A DNA stretch of 64,000 nt from Paenibacillus_AA sp045062745 (GTDB lineage: Bacteria; Bacillota; Bacilli; Paenibacillales; NBRC-103111): positions 62,001 through 126,000 of the forward strand of contig NZ_JBJGED010000012.1 of assembly GCF_045062745.1 (NCBI RefSeq), in the 5' to 3' direction. How positions within the stretch are numbered: the stretch's first letter is position 1; each line of letters begins with the position of its first letter. Below are positions 24,946-33,515 of the stretch, one piece after another. A program made the position numbers and the translations under genes. Below the pieces are notes generated by a model. It was given only the letters and a program-made list of their open reading frames with translations. It did not search any database and was not told where the DNA came from.

Positions 24946-25006
24946 GGGGCTGTCTCAAAAGCGCACTTGGGAATCACTCAGTCCCAAAAAACTTTAGGGG
25001 AGCCCC
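24946..25006 (+). promoter_or_regulatory. Intercistronic hairpin between binding-protein and permease genes
   Basis: Outer arms GGGGCT (24946-24951) and AGCCCC (25001-25006) enclose an inner hairpin TTGGGA/TCCCAA (24967-24972, 24982-24987). No T-tract. Likely sets the ratio of binding protein to permease, as at 20324-20362. The left end (GGGGCTGTCTCAAAA) also looks like an IS terminus, so a mobile-element scar is an alternative. Confidence 0.5.
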
Positions 25007-25030
25007 ATCTCTTTACAAGGAGGAGAGCGT

Positions 25031-25978
25031 GTGAATAGCGGCCCTGTCGTCAGTCCCCAGATTGCATCCCGAAAAAGAACTGGCACTACAAGATGGAAAA
25101 AGTATGGGTTCTATTACCTCATGGCGGCGCCGGCTCTCATCGGTTTTTTTATTTTCGATTATCTTCCGATGTACGGCATTATTTTGGCATTCAAAGACTA
25201 TCGGTTCGTCGATGGCATTATCGGCAGTCCCTGGGTAGGACTGCAGCATTTCGAACAGTTTTTTTCCGATATTTTCTTTTGGCGCATCCTCAAAAACACG
25301 CTGATCATAAGCAGCCTGCATATCGTGTTCGGCTTTCCCGCACCGATCATTTTGGCGCTGCTGTTCAACGAACTCGCTAATAAACGATTCAAGATGGCCG
25401 TCCAAACGATTTCCTATTTGCCGCATTTCATGTCGTGGGTTATTTTGGCAGGCATTATGGTTGAGGTGCTTTCGCCTTCCCGAGGAGCGCTCAATTATTT
25501 GATTACCCTGTTCGGAGGCAAACCGATCTACTTCCTGGCAGATACCGATTACTTTGTAGGCGTTCTGGTCGCCAGCCATGTGTGGCAATCGATCGGATGG
25601 GGCAGCGTCGTTTATTTGGCAGGCATCGCCGGCATCAACCAGGATCAGTTCGAATCGGCCAAAATCGACGGGGCGACACGCTTGCAACAAATGAGGTATA
25701 TCACCATTCCGTCGCTTGTGCCGATCATGACGATCCTGTTCATCTTGAGTATCGGCGGGATCATGAACGCCGGGTTTAATCAAATCTTCAATCTGTACAG
25801 CCCGGCCGTTTACAGTGTGGCCGATGTCATCGACACGTACGTCTACCGGGTAGGGCTGATCGAAACAAAGTACGGCTTTTCCACTGCAGTCGGCCTGTTC
25901 AAGAACGTGATCGGGCTGATTCTCGTATTGGGAACCAACTACATCGTTAAACGATTCAACGAATATGGCATTTGGTGA
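25031..25978 (+). CDS. ABC sugar permease (LplB-like)
   Basis: 315 residues, GTG start with AAGGAGGAGAG upstream. Six membrane helices are visible, beginning YYLMAAPALIGFFIFDYLPMYG. The ATPase-contact (EAA) loop is EFESAKIDGATRLQQMRYITIPSL-like at about residue 215 (read as FESAKIDGATRLQQ). The WVGLQHFEQFFSD stretch after helix 1 is typical of LplB. It forms the pore with the next gene. No ATPase gene is in the locus; members of this family generally share an MsmX-type ATPase encoded elsewhere. Confidence 0.9.
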   Translation: MNSGPVVSPQIASRKRTGTTRWKKYGFYYLMAAPALIGFFIFDYLPMYGIILAFKDYRFVDGIIGSPWVGLQHFEQFFSDIFFWRILKNTLIISSLHIVFGFPAPIILALLFNELANKRFKMAVQTISYLPHFMSWVILAGIMVEVLSPSRGALNYLITLFGGKPIYFLADTDYFVGVLVASHVWQSIGWGSVVYLAGIAGINQDQFESAKIDGATRLQQMRYITIPSLVPIMTILFILSIGGIMNAGFNQIFNLYSPAVYSVADVIDTYVYRVGLIETKYGFSTAVGLFKNVIGLILVLGTNYIVKRFNEYGIW

Positions 25979-25987
25979 GGTGCTTGA

Positions 25988-26875
25988 ATGAATGCGCTGA
26001 GTAGGAAAAGCATGCCGGACTTCGTGTTCAATGTCTGCAATTATACGCTGATGATTGTGCTGTCGTTTTTGTTCCTTTATCCGTTCTGGGATTTGCTGAT
26101 GCTGTCATTTACGGGGCCGGCTCACGTCAACGAGCTCGGATTCCGATTTTGGGCGAAAGACTTTAATCTTCACTCCTACAAACAAGTATTTTTGAATGAT
26201 CTTGTCCTTAACGCATATGGAAATACGATCTTCCGTACAGTGGTTGGCGCCGGTCTGACCGTACTCGTTACGTTTGGGGCGGCGTATGCGCTTGCTCAGC
26301 GAACGCTGCCATACCGCAATGCAATCACGATTTTCATCCTGGTGACGATTTTTTTTAACGGCGGCTTGATACCGACTTTTCTGAATATCAGAATGCTCGG
26401 GTTGATCGGGTCGTTATGGGCACTTATTCTTCCTACGTTGTGGAATGCATGGTATATCATTCTGGCGCGCAACTTCCTGATGACGTTTCCGAAGGAGCTG
26501 GAAGAGTCTGCGCTGATCGACGGTGCAAACCCGGTGCAGGTGGCGTTTCGCATCATATTCCCTCTTTCGATGCCGATTATTGCAGTCATCGCCTTGTGGT
26601 CGGCGGTCGGGCATTGGAATTCATGGTTCGATGCGATGATTTACTTGCGGGAGAAGAACGATTATGTCCTGCAGCTGCTCGTGCAAAAAATATTCCAGCA
26701 GGAACGGATGGACCATTCCGCCACAGGCATCCTGATTCCCATCACGTCGGAGGTGACCAACCAGACGGTCAAGGCCGCCACAATTGTGGCCTCCATATTG
26801 CCGATCATACTCGTCTATCCCTTCCTGCAGAAATACTTCGTCAAAGGGGTTATGGTTGGTTCGCTTAAAGGTTAA
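25988..26875 (+). CDS. ABC sugar permease (LplC-like)
   Basis: 295 residues, ATG 25988, nine bases after the lplB-like gene. Hydrophobic helices start at YTLMIVLSFLFLYPFWDLLML. The EAA loop reads LEESALIDGANPVQVAFR and is followed by IIFPLSMPIIAVIALW. The C-terminus QKYFVKGVMVGSLKG is the usual LplC/AraQ ending. It is the partner of the LplB-like permease in a CUT1-type importer. Confidence 0.9.
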   Translation: MNALSRKSMPDFVFNVCNYTLMIVLSFLFLYPFWDLLMLSFTGPAHVNELGFRFWAKDFNLHSYKQVFLNDLVLNAYGNTIFRTVVGAGLTVLVTFGAAYALAQRTLPYRNAITIFILVTIFFNGGLIPTFLNIRMLGLIGSLWALILPTLWNAWYIILARNFLMTFPKELEESALIDGANPVQVAFRIIFPLSMPIIAVIALWSAVGHWNSWFDAMIYLREKNDYVLQLLVQKIFQQERMDHSATGILIPITSEVTNQTVKAATIVASILPIILVYPFLQKYFVKGVMVGSLKG

Positions 26876-27000
26876 AAGCTCTATCGTGAAAAAAAGTCGG
26901 GTACATTCCGTTTTAGCCCCATATGCGGACAGGTCCGAGATCACGATGTAGTTTTTGGGTAACAGGGTCACTTCATTATAGGAACAAGGAGCTAAAGCTC

Positions 27001-28218
27001 ATGAAAATTACCGATGTGCGCACCGTGCTGCTGACGGGGCCTTGCACGAACGATCCGTTTATGTCCGAAGCCCGCAAAAGGAGGGGCGCCGCATTTATCG
27101 AGGTGACTACAGACGAGGGACTAACTGGTGTCGGAGAGACGTATATCGGGTACTTTCTCCCGGAAAGCGTTCCGACGATCGTCGAGTTTTTCAAACCGAT
27201 TTTAATCGGACAGACGGTAGACGATATCCAAGTTCTGTGGGATCGCATGTACCATTGCGGCAACTTCTGGTGCCGCGTGGGGCTCGGTTTGTCGGTGCTG
27301 AACGGCATCGAGGCCGCGCTGTGGGATTTGAAGGGCAAGCTGCTCGATCTGCCCGTCCATAAGCTGCTTGGCGGTTCCAAGCATGATAAGCTGCCCTGCT
27401 ACGCGACAGGCGGCCCCTCCAACTATCCGAAGGAAAAACTGGCCCGTAAGCTCGAATATTATGCTTCCCTCGGCTTCAAGGGGATGAAATTCGGCGCCGC
27501 CTGCTTTTGGGAGGAGAAGGGCGGCTGGGTGGCGCCGGACTCGCCGGAGGGGATCGCCGAATTCGAAGCCGACAAGATGCGTTTTGTGCGATCCGTCGTA
27601 TCGAAGGATACGCGAATCATGATGGATGGCCATATGGGGAACAGCTTCGTAGGGACATGGGATGTGAATACGGCCAAGATGGTTATGAAAGCGCTGGAGC
27701 CGTACGACTTATTTTTCTTCGAGGAGCCGCTGCATTACACCGACCCATGGGGCTACCAAGAGCTCTGCCAAAGCACATCGATTTCGATCGCGGGCGGCGA
27801 ATGTTTAACCGGCACGGCCGAATGGAAAGGGTTTATCGAGCGGGATGCGTTCGATATCGGACAGCCGGATGCAGCCTTTACCGGAGGCATCGGGACGTTC
27901 ATGGAGGTTGCAGCCATGATGGAGGCGAGAGGACGCGGTATCGCCACACACGCGTGGGGAGCGGCCGGGTGTCTCATGCAGAATGTACACTGCGCCTTCG
28001 CTTGTGCGAATACGAAGATTTTGGAAATCCCTCCGGCATACGGGGGATTGCACATCGATCTGCTGGGGGAATCGTTCGTCATGAAGGACGGCTACGTGCT
28101 GCCGCCGGAAACGCCGGGCTTCGGCATTACCTTGACGGAAGAGATCAAAAACAAATATCCGTTCATACCAGGGTGCGGGGAATTTAACAGCGTGCCCGGC
28201 AAAATATTTAAGGAATAG
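27001..28218 (+). CDS. Mandelate racemase/muconate lactonizing family protein (acid-sugar dehydratase)
   Basis: 405 residues from ATG 27001 (CAAGGAG upstream). Enolase-superfamily layout: capping domain with RRGAAFIEVTTDEGLTGVGE, then the barrel with metal ligands in MMDGHMG (about 207), FFEEPLH (about 241) and AGGECLTG (about 265) and a catalytic-type His in IATHAWGAAG (about 316). It differs from the DgoD-like gene at 21764 by an insertion (FWEEKGGWVAPDSPEG, about residues 170-187) and by its His/Asp motif, so it should act on a different acid sugar. It lies in line with the importer and a dehydrogenase gene. Confidence 0.85.
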   Translation: MKITDVRTVLLTGPCTNDPFMSEARKRRGAAFIEVTTDEGLTGVGETYIGYFLPESVPTIVEFFKPILIGQTVDDIQVLWDRMYHCGNFWCRVGLGLSVLNGIEAALWDLKGKLLDLPVHKLLGGSKHDKLPCYATGGPSNYPKEKLARKLEYYASLGFKGMKFGAACFWEEKGGWVAPDSPEGIAEFEADKMRFVRSVVSKDTRIMMDGHMGNSFVGTWDVNTAKMVMKALEPYDLFFFEEPLHYTDPWGYQELCQSTSISIAGGECLTGTAEWKGFIERDAFDIGQPDAAFTGGIGTFMEVAAMMEARGRGIATHAWGAAGCLMQNVHCAFACANTKILEIPPAYGGLHIDLLGESFVMKDGYVLPPETPGFGITLTEEIKNKYPFIPGCGEFNSVPGKIFKE

Positions 28219-28225
28219 GTCCCCA

Positions 28226-29245
28226 ATGAAAAATATACTGATCGATGTAGCGGTGGAGCCGGCGTTCTTGAATAGGCTGGAGGGCGTCGCGGGCATTTCG
28301 CTCGAGGTCATACCTGAGAATACGGCTCCGCATGAGGAACCGAAGGAGCTGCTTAGCGGCAAACAAGTCTTATTTTGCCATCTTCCCCCCCGCAACATAG
28401 ACGATATGCGCGAGCTCGAATGGATTCAGCTTGCTTCCTCCGGCTATACGCAGGCGATCGGTCTGGGGCTGGCTGCGCGAGGCGTACGCGTCTGCAACGC
28501 CAGCGGCGTGTTCGATACGGCGATCGCGGAATGGAATGTGGCCATGATGATCAATCTTCTGCGCGATATGCGAACCATGATCCGCCATCAGGAAGCGGGC
28601 GTTTGGGATCGGTCGGCCCGGTTCCAAAAGGAGCTTCGAGGCTCGGTGGCAGGCATCTGGGGCTATGGCGGTATAGGTCGAGAGACCGCACGCCTGCTGA
28701 AGGCGCATGGGGTGAAGGTGCATGTCATGACCCGCGGGGGAGTCCGGCCAAGAAACCGGCAATTCGTGCTGCCGAACGTCGGAGATCCGGAGGGGATATT
28801 GCCGGATCGGGTGTTCGTCAAGGGGCAGGAAGCGGAGTTTCTGGAAGGCCTCGACTTTCTCATTCTGTCGATGCCGCTCTCGGACCATACGCGAGGCATC
28901 ATTGGCGAGCGGGAGCTTCGGTTGCTGCCGTCCCATGCTTACCTGCTAAACCCTGCGCGCGGACCGCTGGTCCAAGAAGCCGCATTGCTGCACGCTTTAC
29001 GCGAAGGCTGGATAGCCGGTGCCGCACTAGATACCCATTATGTTTATCCGATGCCGGCGGATCATCCGCTTTGGTCGTTTCCGAACGTCATTATGACCCC
29101 GCATATTTCCGGTTCCGTAGGCAATCCGTATTTTCTGTCAAGAGTGTGGGAGCTGTTCGTCGGCAACGTGGAGCGTTGGCGGGCCGGTATGCCGCTGCTG
29201 AATGAAATAGCCGCCGCCGAACTCGATAACCCCGCTCGGAACTAA
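28226..29245 (+). CDS. D-isomer-specific 2-hydroxyacid dehydrogenase
   Basis: 339 residues, ATG 28226, seven bases after the dehydratase gene with AAGGAATAGG upstream. The NAD-binding motif is GIWGYGGIGRETARLL (about residues 143-158). The catalytic Arg is in LNPARGPLVQ, and the His in MTPHISGS; the Glu precedes it in the usual order. It should reduce a 2-keto acid or oxidise a 2-hydroxy acid made by the dehydratases. Bases 29142-29181 near its 3' end are repeated exactly at 22985-23024 inside a gene remnant. Confidence 0.88.
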   Translation: MKNILIDVAVEPAFLNRLEGVAGISLEVIPENTAPHEEPKELLSGKQVLFCHLPPRNIDDMRELEWIQLASSGYTQAIGLGLAARGVRVCNASGVFDTAIAEWNVAMMINLLRDMRTMIRHQEAGVWDRSARFQKELRGSVAGIWGYGGIGRETARLLKAHGVKVHVMTRGGVRPRNRQFVLPNVGDPEGILPDRVFVKGQEAEFLEGLDFLILSMPLSDHTRGIIGERELRLLPSHAYLLNPARGPLVQEAALLHALREGWIAGAALDTHYVYPMPADHPLWSFPNVIMTPHISGSVGNPYFLSRVWELFVGNVERWRAGMPLLNEIAAAELDNPARN

Positions 29246-29280
29246 TCCTCCATGTCGCTGGAGAGGAAGGGCACGAGAAC

Positions 29281-29697
29281 ATGACGATCAAGGTAGGAAT
29301 CGCGGGCGCGAGGGGGCTCAGTTCGCTTCAGGGGTTTAAAAACATCCTGGATACGGAGGTGGTTGCGCTGTGCGATTTGGACGGGGAGTATGTCCAAGCC
29401 GCGGCAGACAAACATGGAATCCCGCGTACATATCGCATTTTCGAAGACATGCTGGAGTCGGATATTGATGCGGCCGTTATTTCGACGCCGATGCAGTTGC
29501 ACGTGCCGCAAGCCATTCAGGCGATGCATGCCGGCAAGCATGTCATGAGCGAAGTGACGGCGGCCGTCACAATGGACGAGTTGTGGTGGCTGAAGGAAAT
29601 GCGGGCTGATTCCGAATGGGTCGGTTCCCCTGACAAGAAGAAGGCTTTATGCAGATCCATTCGAAAGGAGTGCTTTAGATGGGTTTACGAAAAATAA
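29281..29697 (+). pseudogene. Truncated Gfo/Idh/MocA oxidoreductase
   Basis: Residues 1-107 match the NAD(P)-binding half of Gfo/Idh/MocA dehydrogenases: VGIAGARGLSSLQGF, VVALCDLDGEYVQ, DAAVISTPMQLHVPQA and HAGKHVMSEV. After LWWLKEM the sequence leaves the family and stops at 138 residues, where a full protein has about 350-430. The substrate-binding half is missing. The end overlaps the start of the next BNR gene by 19 bases, so a deletion seems to have joined the two. A separate middle piece of such a gene lies at 22883. It may still be translated. Confidence 0.7.
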
Positions 29698-30749
29698 ACG
29701 ATACGGTCATTTATCAAGACGAAAATTACAATTCATTTCCGAACGCCGTTGTTTTGCCGGACGGAACGTTGATCGTCGGATTTCGGCAAGCTCGCGATCT
29801 GCAGCGTCTGTACGGAAAAGTAACGCATGTTGATCCTGCTTCCAAAGCGGTGTATGTTACCTCCTCTGACGGTGGCAGGACGTGGGATTCAAATGCTTCG
29901 CTTCTGCATGACGATTATTTACGCGGGATTCAGGATCCTTGCTTGAATGTGCTTAAAGACGGTTCGATATTTTGTACGTTCTTTTGTTGGAAAGCGTTTG
30001 CTTCTGAAGATGTGGAAAATCGACTTCCGACCGACCACCATATTTATGACCGGTGGATAGGAAGACTGGAGGGACTTTATTCCATTCGGTCAAATAACGG
30101 TGGGGAGCAATGGGACGATCCGATTCGGATCTTGGGCGGTGCCGGGGCGGTTCGGGGCAATGCCGCTGAATTCCCGGACGGTTCGCTTGTGCTGGCCACA
30201 TACGGAGGGAATGAGCACAAGGAACGGGTTGTGGTGATGAAGACATCCGACAAAGGAATGAGCTGGTCGAGTCTTGCGGTGCTGGAGCATCCCGATTATA
30301 TTCTGGGCGAACCGAATCTGTATTTAACCCCGTCCGGGAAGCTCGTCGCCTTTATTCGTACAGCCCCAAAAGCGGCAGGGAAATCCGGGCCTGGAACCCA
30401 TCCGCTCATCACCGCAGAATCACAGGACGGGGGTTTGACATGGAGCGAGTTGGCAGAACGGCCGTTTTTTTCGCCTAGTCCGTTCCATGCTCTGCGGTTA
30501 AGGAGCGGCAATGTGCTCGTAACGTATGGCTACCGGTACGCTCCTTATGGAGTCCGCGCCTTTCTGCTGGATGCCGAATGCAACTTCGAACACGCAGAGG
30601 AAACCGTTCTTCGGAATGATGGGCTGGGCTATGATATTGGGTATACCAGCGCTGTGCAACTTCCCGACGATAGGATAATAGTTACCTATTATTACTATGA
30701 CGACAGCGGACGGAGAGTAATAGCGGGTACGGTTTGTATGGAGGAATAG
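29679..30749 (+). CDS. Cytoplasmic BNR/sialidase-fold protein
   Basis: 356 residues, ATG 29679 with AAAGGAG 10 bases upstream. No signal peptide. Asp-box repeats SSDGGRTW, RSNNGGEQW, TSDKGMSW and SQDGGLTW, with an opening NSFPNAVVLPDGTLIVGFRQ and an Arg-containing AFIRT strand, fit a six-bladed sialidase-fold propeller. The C-terminal IGYTSAVQLPDDRIIVTYYYYDD is characteristic of this BNR_2 subgroup. It is the last gene of the 23304-30749 operon and is followed by a terminator. Confidence 0.78.
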   Translation: MGLRKINDTVIYQDENYNSFPNAVVLPDGTLIVGFRQARDLQRLYGKVTHVDPASKAVYVTSSDGGRTWDSNASLLHDDYLRGIQDPCLNVLKDGSIFCTFFCWKAFASEDVENRLPTDHHIYDRWIGRLEGLYSIRSNNGGEQWDDPIRILGGAGAVRGNAAEFPDGSLVLATYGGNEHKERVVVMKTSDKGMSWSSLAVLEHPDYILGEPNLYLTPSGKLVAFIRTAPKAAGKSGPGTHPLITAESQDGGLTWSELAERPFFSPSPFHALRLRSGNVLVTYGYRYAPYGVRAFLLDAECNFEHAEETVLRNDGLGYDIGYTSAVQLPDDRIIVTYYYYDDSGRRVIAGTVCMEE

Positions 30750-30784
30750 GAACATCGGCTTTCGTAATTTCTGGAAGCCTCTGC

Positions 30785-30822
30785 AAATAGATCAGGGAGT
30801 ATTCCCTGGTCTATTTTCTATT
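30785..30822 (+). terminator. Intrinsic terminator after the Lpl-type operon
   Basis: A 14-bp stem (30785-30798 with 30803-30816, one G-T pair, GTAT loop) is followed by T-rich sequence. Confidence 0.85.
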
Positions 30823-30919
30823 TTATTTGCGCCGGCAGAGGGGCTTAATCATTAGAAACAAATTGATTTACAATACGACGAGCATAAATTAAGATTAATG
30901 TATCATATAAAGTCACAAT

Positions 30920-30936
30920 GTCACATATAATGTGAC
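30920..30936 (+). promoter_or_regulatory. Palindrome overlapping the promoter of the AraC gene
   Basis: GTCACAT-ATA-ATGTGAC is a perfect inverted repeat. It contains TATAAT (30926-30931), so a protein bound there would block this promoter. GTCACAT also occurs at 12578 and 23109 upstream of other genes of the locus. Confidence 0.5.
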
Positions 30937-31019
30937 GCAATGATTTTGAGTAGAAGACATAGCGTACCATCCTTGCCGCCGTAAGTATTAGCGAATCAGT
31001 TGAATCTGGGGGCTGATCT

Positions 31020-33371
31020 ATGTTGAACAAGTTACGGACTTACCTTCGGCACAAACACTTTTATATGAAATTAGTGGCGTTTTTTTTGATCCTGTACTTG
31101 ATCCCCATACTAGTGTGGAGTGTGTTTTTTTACAACAATGTCCTGAATTCGATTCGCAAAGAGGTGGAATCGGCGAATGACCGTTATTTGAGTCAGATCG
31201 TCAATACTTTGGAGTTGATTGTGAATCAAATCAATAACGGGTATAGACAGGCGATCTCGAATCGCATTTTCGTGGATTTTGAGTTGTATTCATTGGGGAA
31301 TTATTACAATGAGTTGGATGACAAGTACAAATCGGACGACATGCCTTCCCTTATGGATTATATTCTTAGTAAAGCAAGGCTCCTGAATAACCTTGACGCC
31401 TTGCAGAAATCGAGCGAATATATACATTCCGTCTACTATATTAATTACGAGAAACAAATCGTATTTACATCCGGATATATGCAATATCCTCTCACTGGTT
31501 TCTACGATTCCGAATCTCATACAGGGATAGCCAAACTTAATACCGGCTATCCGATCATTATGGATACTCGGGACTCCAAACAGAGCGACGGAACAACCTT
31601 AAGAGTGTTGCCGGTCGTTTTTCAACCCATCGCTAGCAATTACAGTGTGATTATCAACTTGGATGTGAAAGCGCTTGAGAAAAATCTAATCAGCAAGCTC
31701 AGCGAAGGAGAGACGAAACTAGCCGTTTTTTCCCGCAATGGAAGTCTTCTATTTTATGACAGCGATCCGGATAGCATTGCGCTAATGGAAACGGTCAGAT
31801 ACGCTCTTGCCACAACCGCGGTCGATAATCAAAACCATTCCGAAGTCGATTCGGTCAATCATAATAAACTGCTGATCGCTTGGAAGACTTCCTCCGTGTT
31901 TGGCTGGAAAGTCGCGAGTGTCACCGAATTGAATAAATTGTATCAAAGCGCAACGAATTTGCAGCTGATTTTCTGGGTTATATTGATTGCGCTCATTTTG
32001 GTTATCGGAGCTTTGATGCCTATAACGAGTCGAAACATGTATAAGCCTATATTTCGGCTGCTTCACTATATCAAAAGCGATGAACCTCATATGCAGCATC
32101 GTTCCACAGGAGAATTTCAATTAATACGCGAAAGCTTAACCGATGCCTATGAAGCGCGGAAAAACTTGCAGCTGCGGCTGAAAGAAAGCTTTCCGGCTTA
32201 CCAGGAGAAGTTTGTCCGTTCACTCTTGAGGATTAAATCGCTTGATTTATCGAAGGTACGTGAAAGGCTTACTTTCTTTGGCCTCGATCTAAAGCCTGAG
32301 GGTATTGCTCTGCTTCTCGTATCCATAGAAAATAACGACAAATGGAAATCATCGGACATCGAAAGCTCGGAATTAAAACATTTGCTCATTCGTGATGCTA
32401 TCTCCGACTCGATCGATCCACCGTTTAAGCGACTGGTAATGGAGTTGTCGGAGGGCTGCTTTATTGTTTTGATGAATTGCGGCGATATGTCGGAAACTTT
32501 TACCGCTGCCTATCAGATCAAACATAAGTTGTTTGAACGGCATGGATTCGAATGTACACTTGGAATCGGCGGATACTGCGACACCATGGGCGACATTCCC
32601 CGATCCTATAAGGAAGCTGAAGAAGCTTTAAGCTATCGCAATATGGCGGGCGGCAGCGAGGTCATCTATATCGAGGATATCCGTCTGGAATCCAAGCCCT
32701 CTCTAACGTATCCAAAAGAAAAGGAAGCTTCTTTGATCGTTTATATAAAGAATGGGGATGGAGGCCAGGCTCTTCGTATATTCGACGACATGGTGGAGGA
32801 CTTCAGCGACTTTTCCATTAAGGTTCCGTTCTCGGAAGTCCAGCAGGTTTTCCTTATTTTACTTGTTCGTCTAATGGAAACCGCTCGAGAGCTGCAGATC
32901 GACATCAAAGAGCTTGAACTTGAGCGTACACCTCTGATAACTACTTTTCTCGAGAAAAATGATTGGAACGAAATAGTGAAATTGTTCAAGTACATCATCC
33001 TTACGATGGCCTTGCAAATAGGAGACGCTTTTCACAGAAAAAATAATAAACATGTGGAGCAGGCGCTCGAAATAATCGAGTCCTCCCATTATGAAGAAGT
33101 CTCGTTAACATCGGTCGCGGAACGACTGAAGCTCAATCCTGCCTATTTGAGCCGCATATTTAAAGAGCATACAGGATCTACGTTCACGGATTACATAACG
33201 CTTGAGCGGATCCGAATGAGCAAGGGACTCCTACTGCGAACCGAGCTGCAGGTTCAGGAAATAAGCAAGCAGCTTGGTTATATGCAGGTGAGCTACTTTA
33301 TCAAACTATTCAAAACCGTAACGGGTGTTACGCCAAACGAATACAGAAAGAACTACAAGCAGTTCGAGTAG
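31020..33371 (+). CDS. Membrane-anchored AraC-family transcriptional regulator
   Basis: 783 residues from ATG 31020. Two membrane helices (about 14-38 and 318-340) enclose an extracytoplasmic sensor of about 280 residues with a Cache-like pattern. A cytoplasmic linker follows, and the last 100 residues hold two helix-turn-helix motifs of the AraC type (SLTSVAERLKLNPAYLSRIF and VQEISKQLGYMQVSYFIKLF), ending GVTPNEYRKNY. This is the one-component YesN-like sensor-regulator common in Paenibacillus glycan loci. It lies next to the second secreted BNR gene, whose promoter carries AraC-type direct repeats; it is the likely activator of promoters at 12577, 15709 and 33385. Confidence 0.9.
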   Translation: MLNKLRTYLRHKHFYMKLVAFFLILYLIPILVWSVFFYNNVLNSIRKEVESANDRYLSQIVNTLELIVNQINNGYRQAISNRIFVDFELYSLGNYYNELDDKYKSDDMPSLMDYILSKARLLNNLDALQKSSEYIHSVYYINYEKQIVFTSGYMQYPLTGFYDSESHTGIAKLNTGYPIIMDTRDSKQSDGTTLRVLPVVFQPIASNYSVIINLDVKALEKNLISKLSEGETKLAVFSRNGSLLFYDSDPDSIALMETVRYALATTAVDNQNHSEVDSVNHNKLLIAWKTSSVFGWKVASVTELNKLYQSATNLQLIFWVILIALILVIGALMPITSRNMYKPIFRLLHYIKSDEPHMQHRSTGEFQLIRESLTDAYEARKNLQLRLKESFPAYQEKFVRSLLRIKSLDLSKVRERLTFFGLDLKPEGIALLLVSIENNDKWKSSDIESSELKHLLIRDAISDSIDPPFKRLVMELSEGCFIVLMNCGDMSETFTAAYQIKHKLFERHGFECTLGIGGYCDTMGDIPRSYKEAEEALSYRNMAGGSEVIYIEDIRLESKPSLTYPKEKEASLIVYIKNGDGGQALRIFDDMVEDFSDFSIKVPFSEVQQVFLILLVRLMETARELQIDIKELELERTPLITTFLEKNDWNEIVKLFKYIILTMALQIGDAFHRKNNKHVEQALEIIESSHYEEVSLTSVAERLKLNPAYLSRIFKEHTGSTFTDYITLERIRMSKGLLLRTELQVQEISKQLGYMQVSYFIKLFKTVTGVTPNEYRKNYKQFE

Positions 33372-33384
33372 CATTATTTTTACA

Positions 33385-33450
33385 TGTCATCAAATTGAGT
33401 ATCTTTGTCATGATCCAATCATTACTTTTACCGAGTGTTTAACCTATGAT
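33385..33450 (+). promoter_or_regulatory. Promoter with AraC-type direct repeats (site C)
   Basis: TGTCA (33385) recurs 21 bp later in TGTCATGA (33406-33413), then N5, TCATT (33419-33423) and TATGAT (33445-33450). All spacings are the same as at 12577-12642. Confidence 0.7.
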
Positions 33451-33515
33451 AGGCTCACAGACTGGCTCCAACCGCATTCATGAAGCCAATAAATGACCTG
33501 GATTAGGAGGAAAGA

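Noticed and set aside
24946..25006. Insertion-sequence copy
   Set aside because: The left end resembles an IS terminus, but there is no transposase and only 61 bases; it was listed as an intercistronic hairpin with the scar as an alternative.
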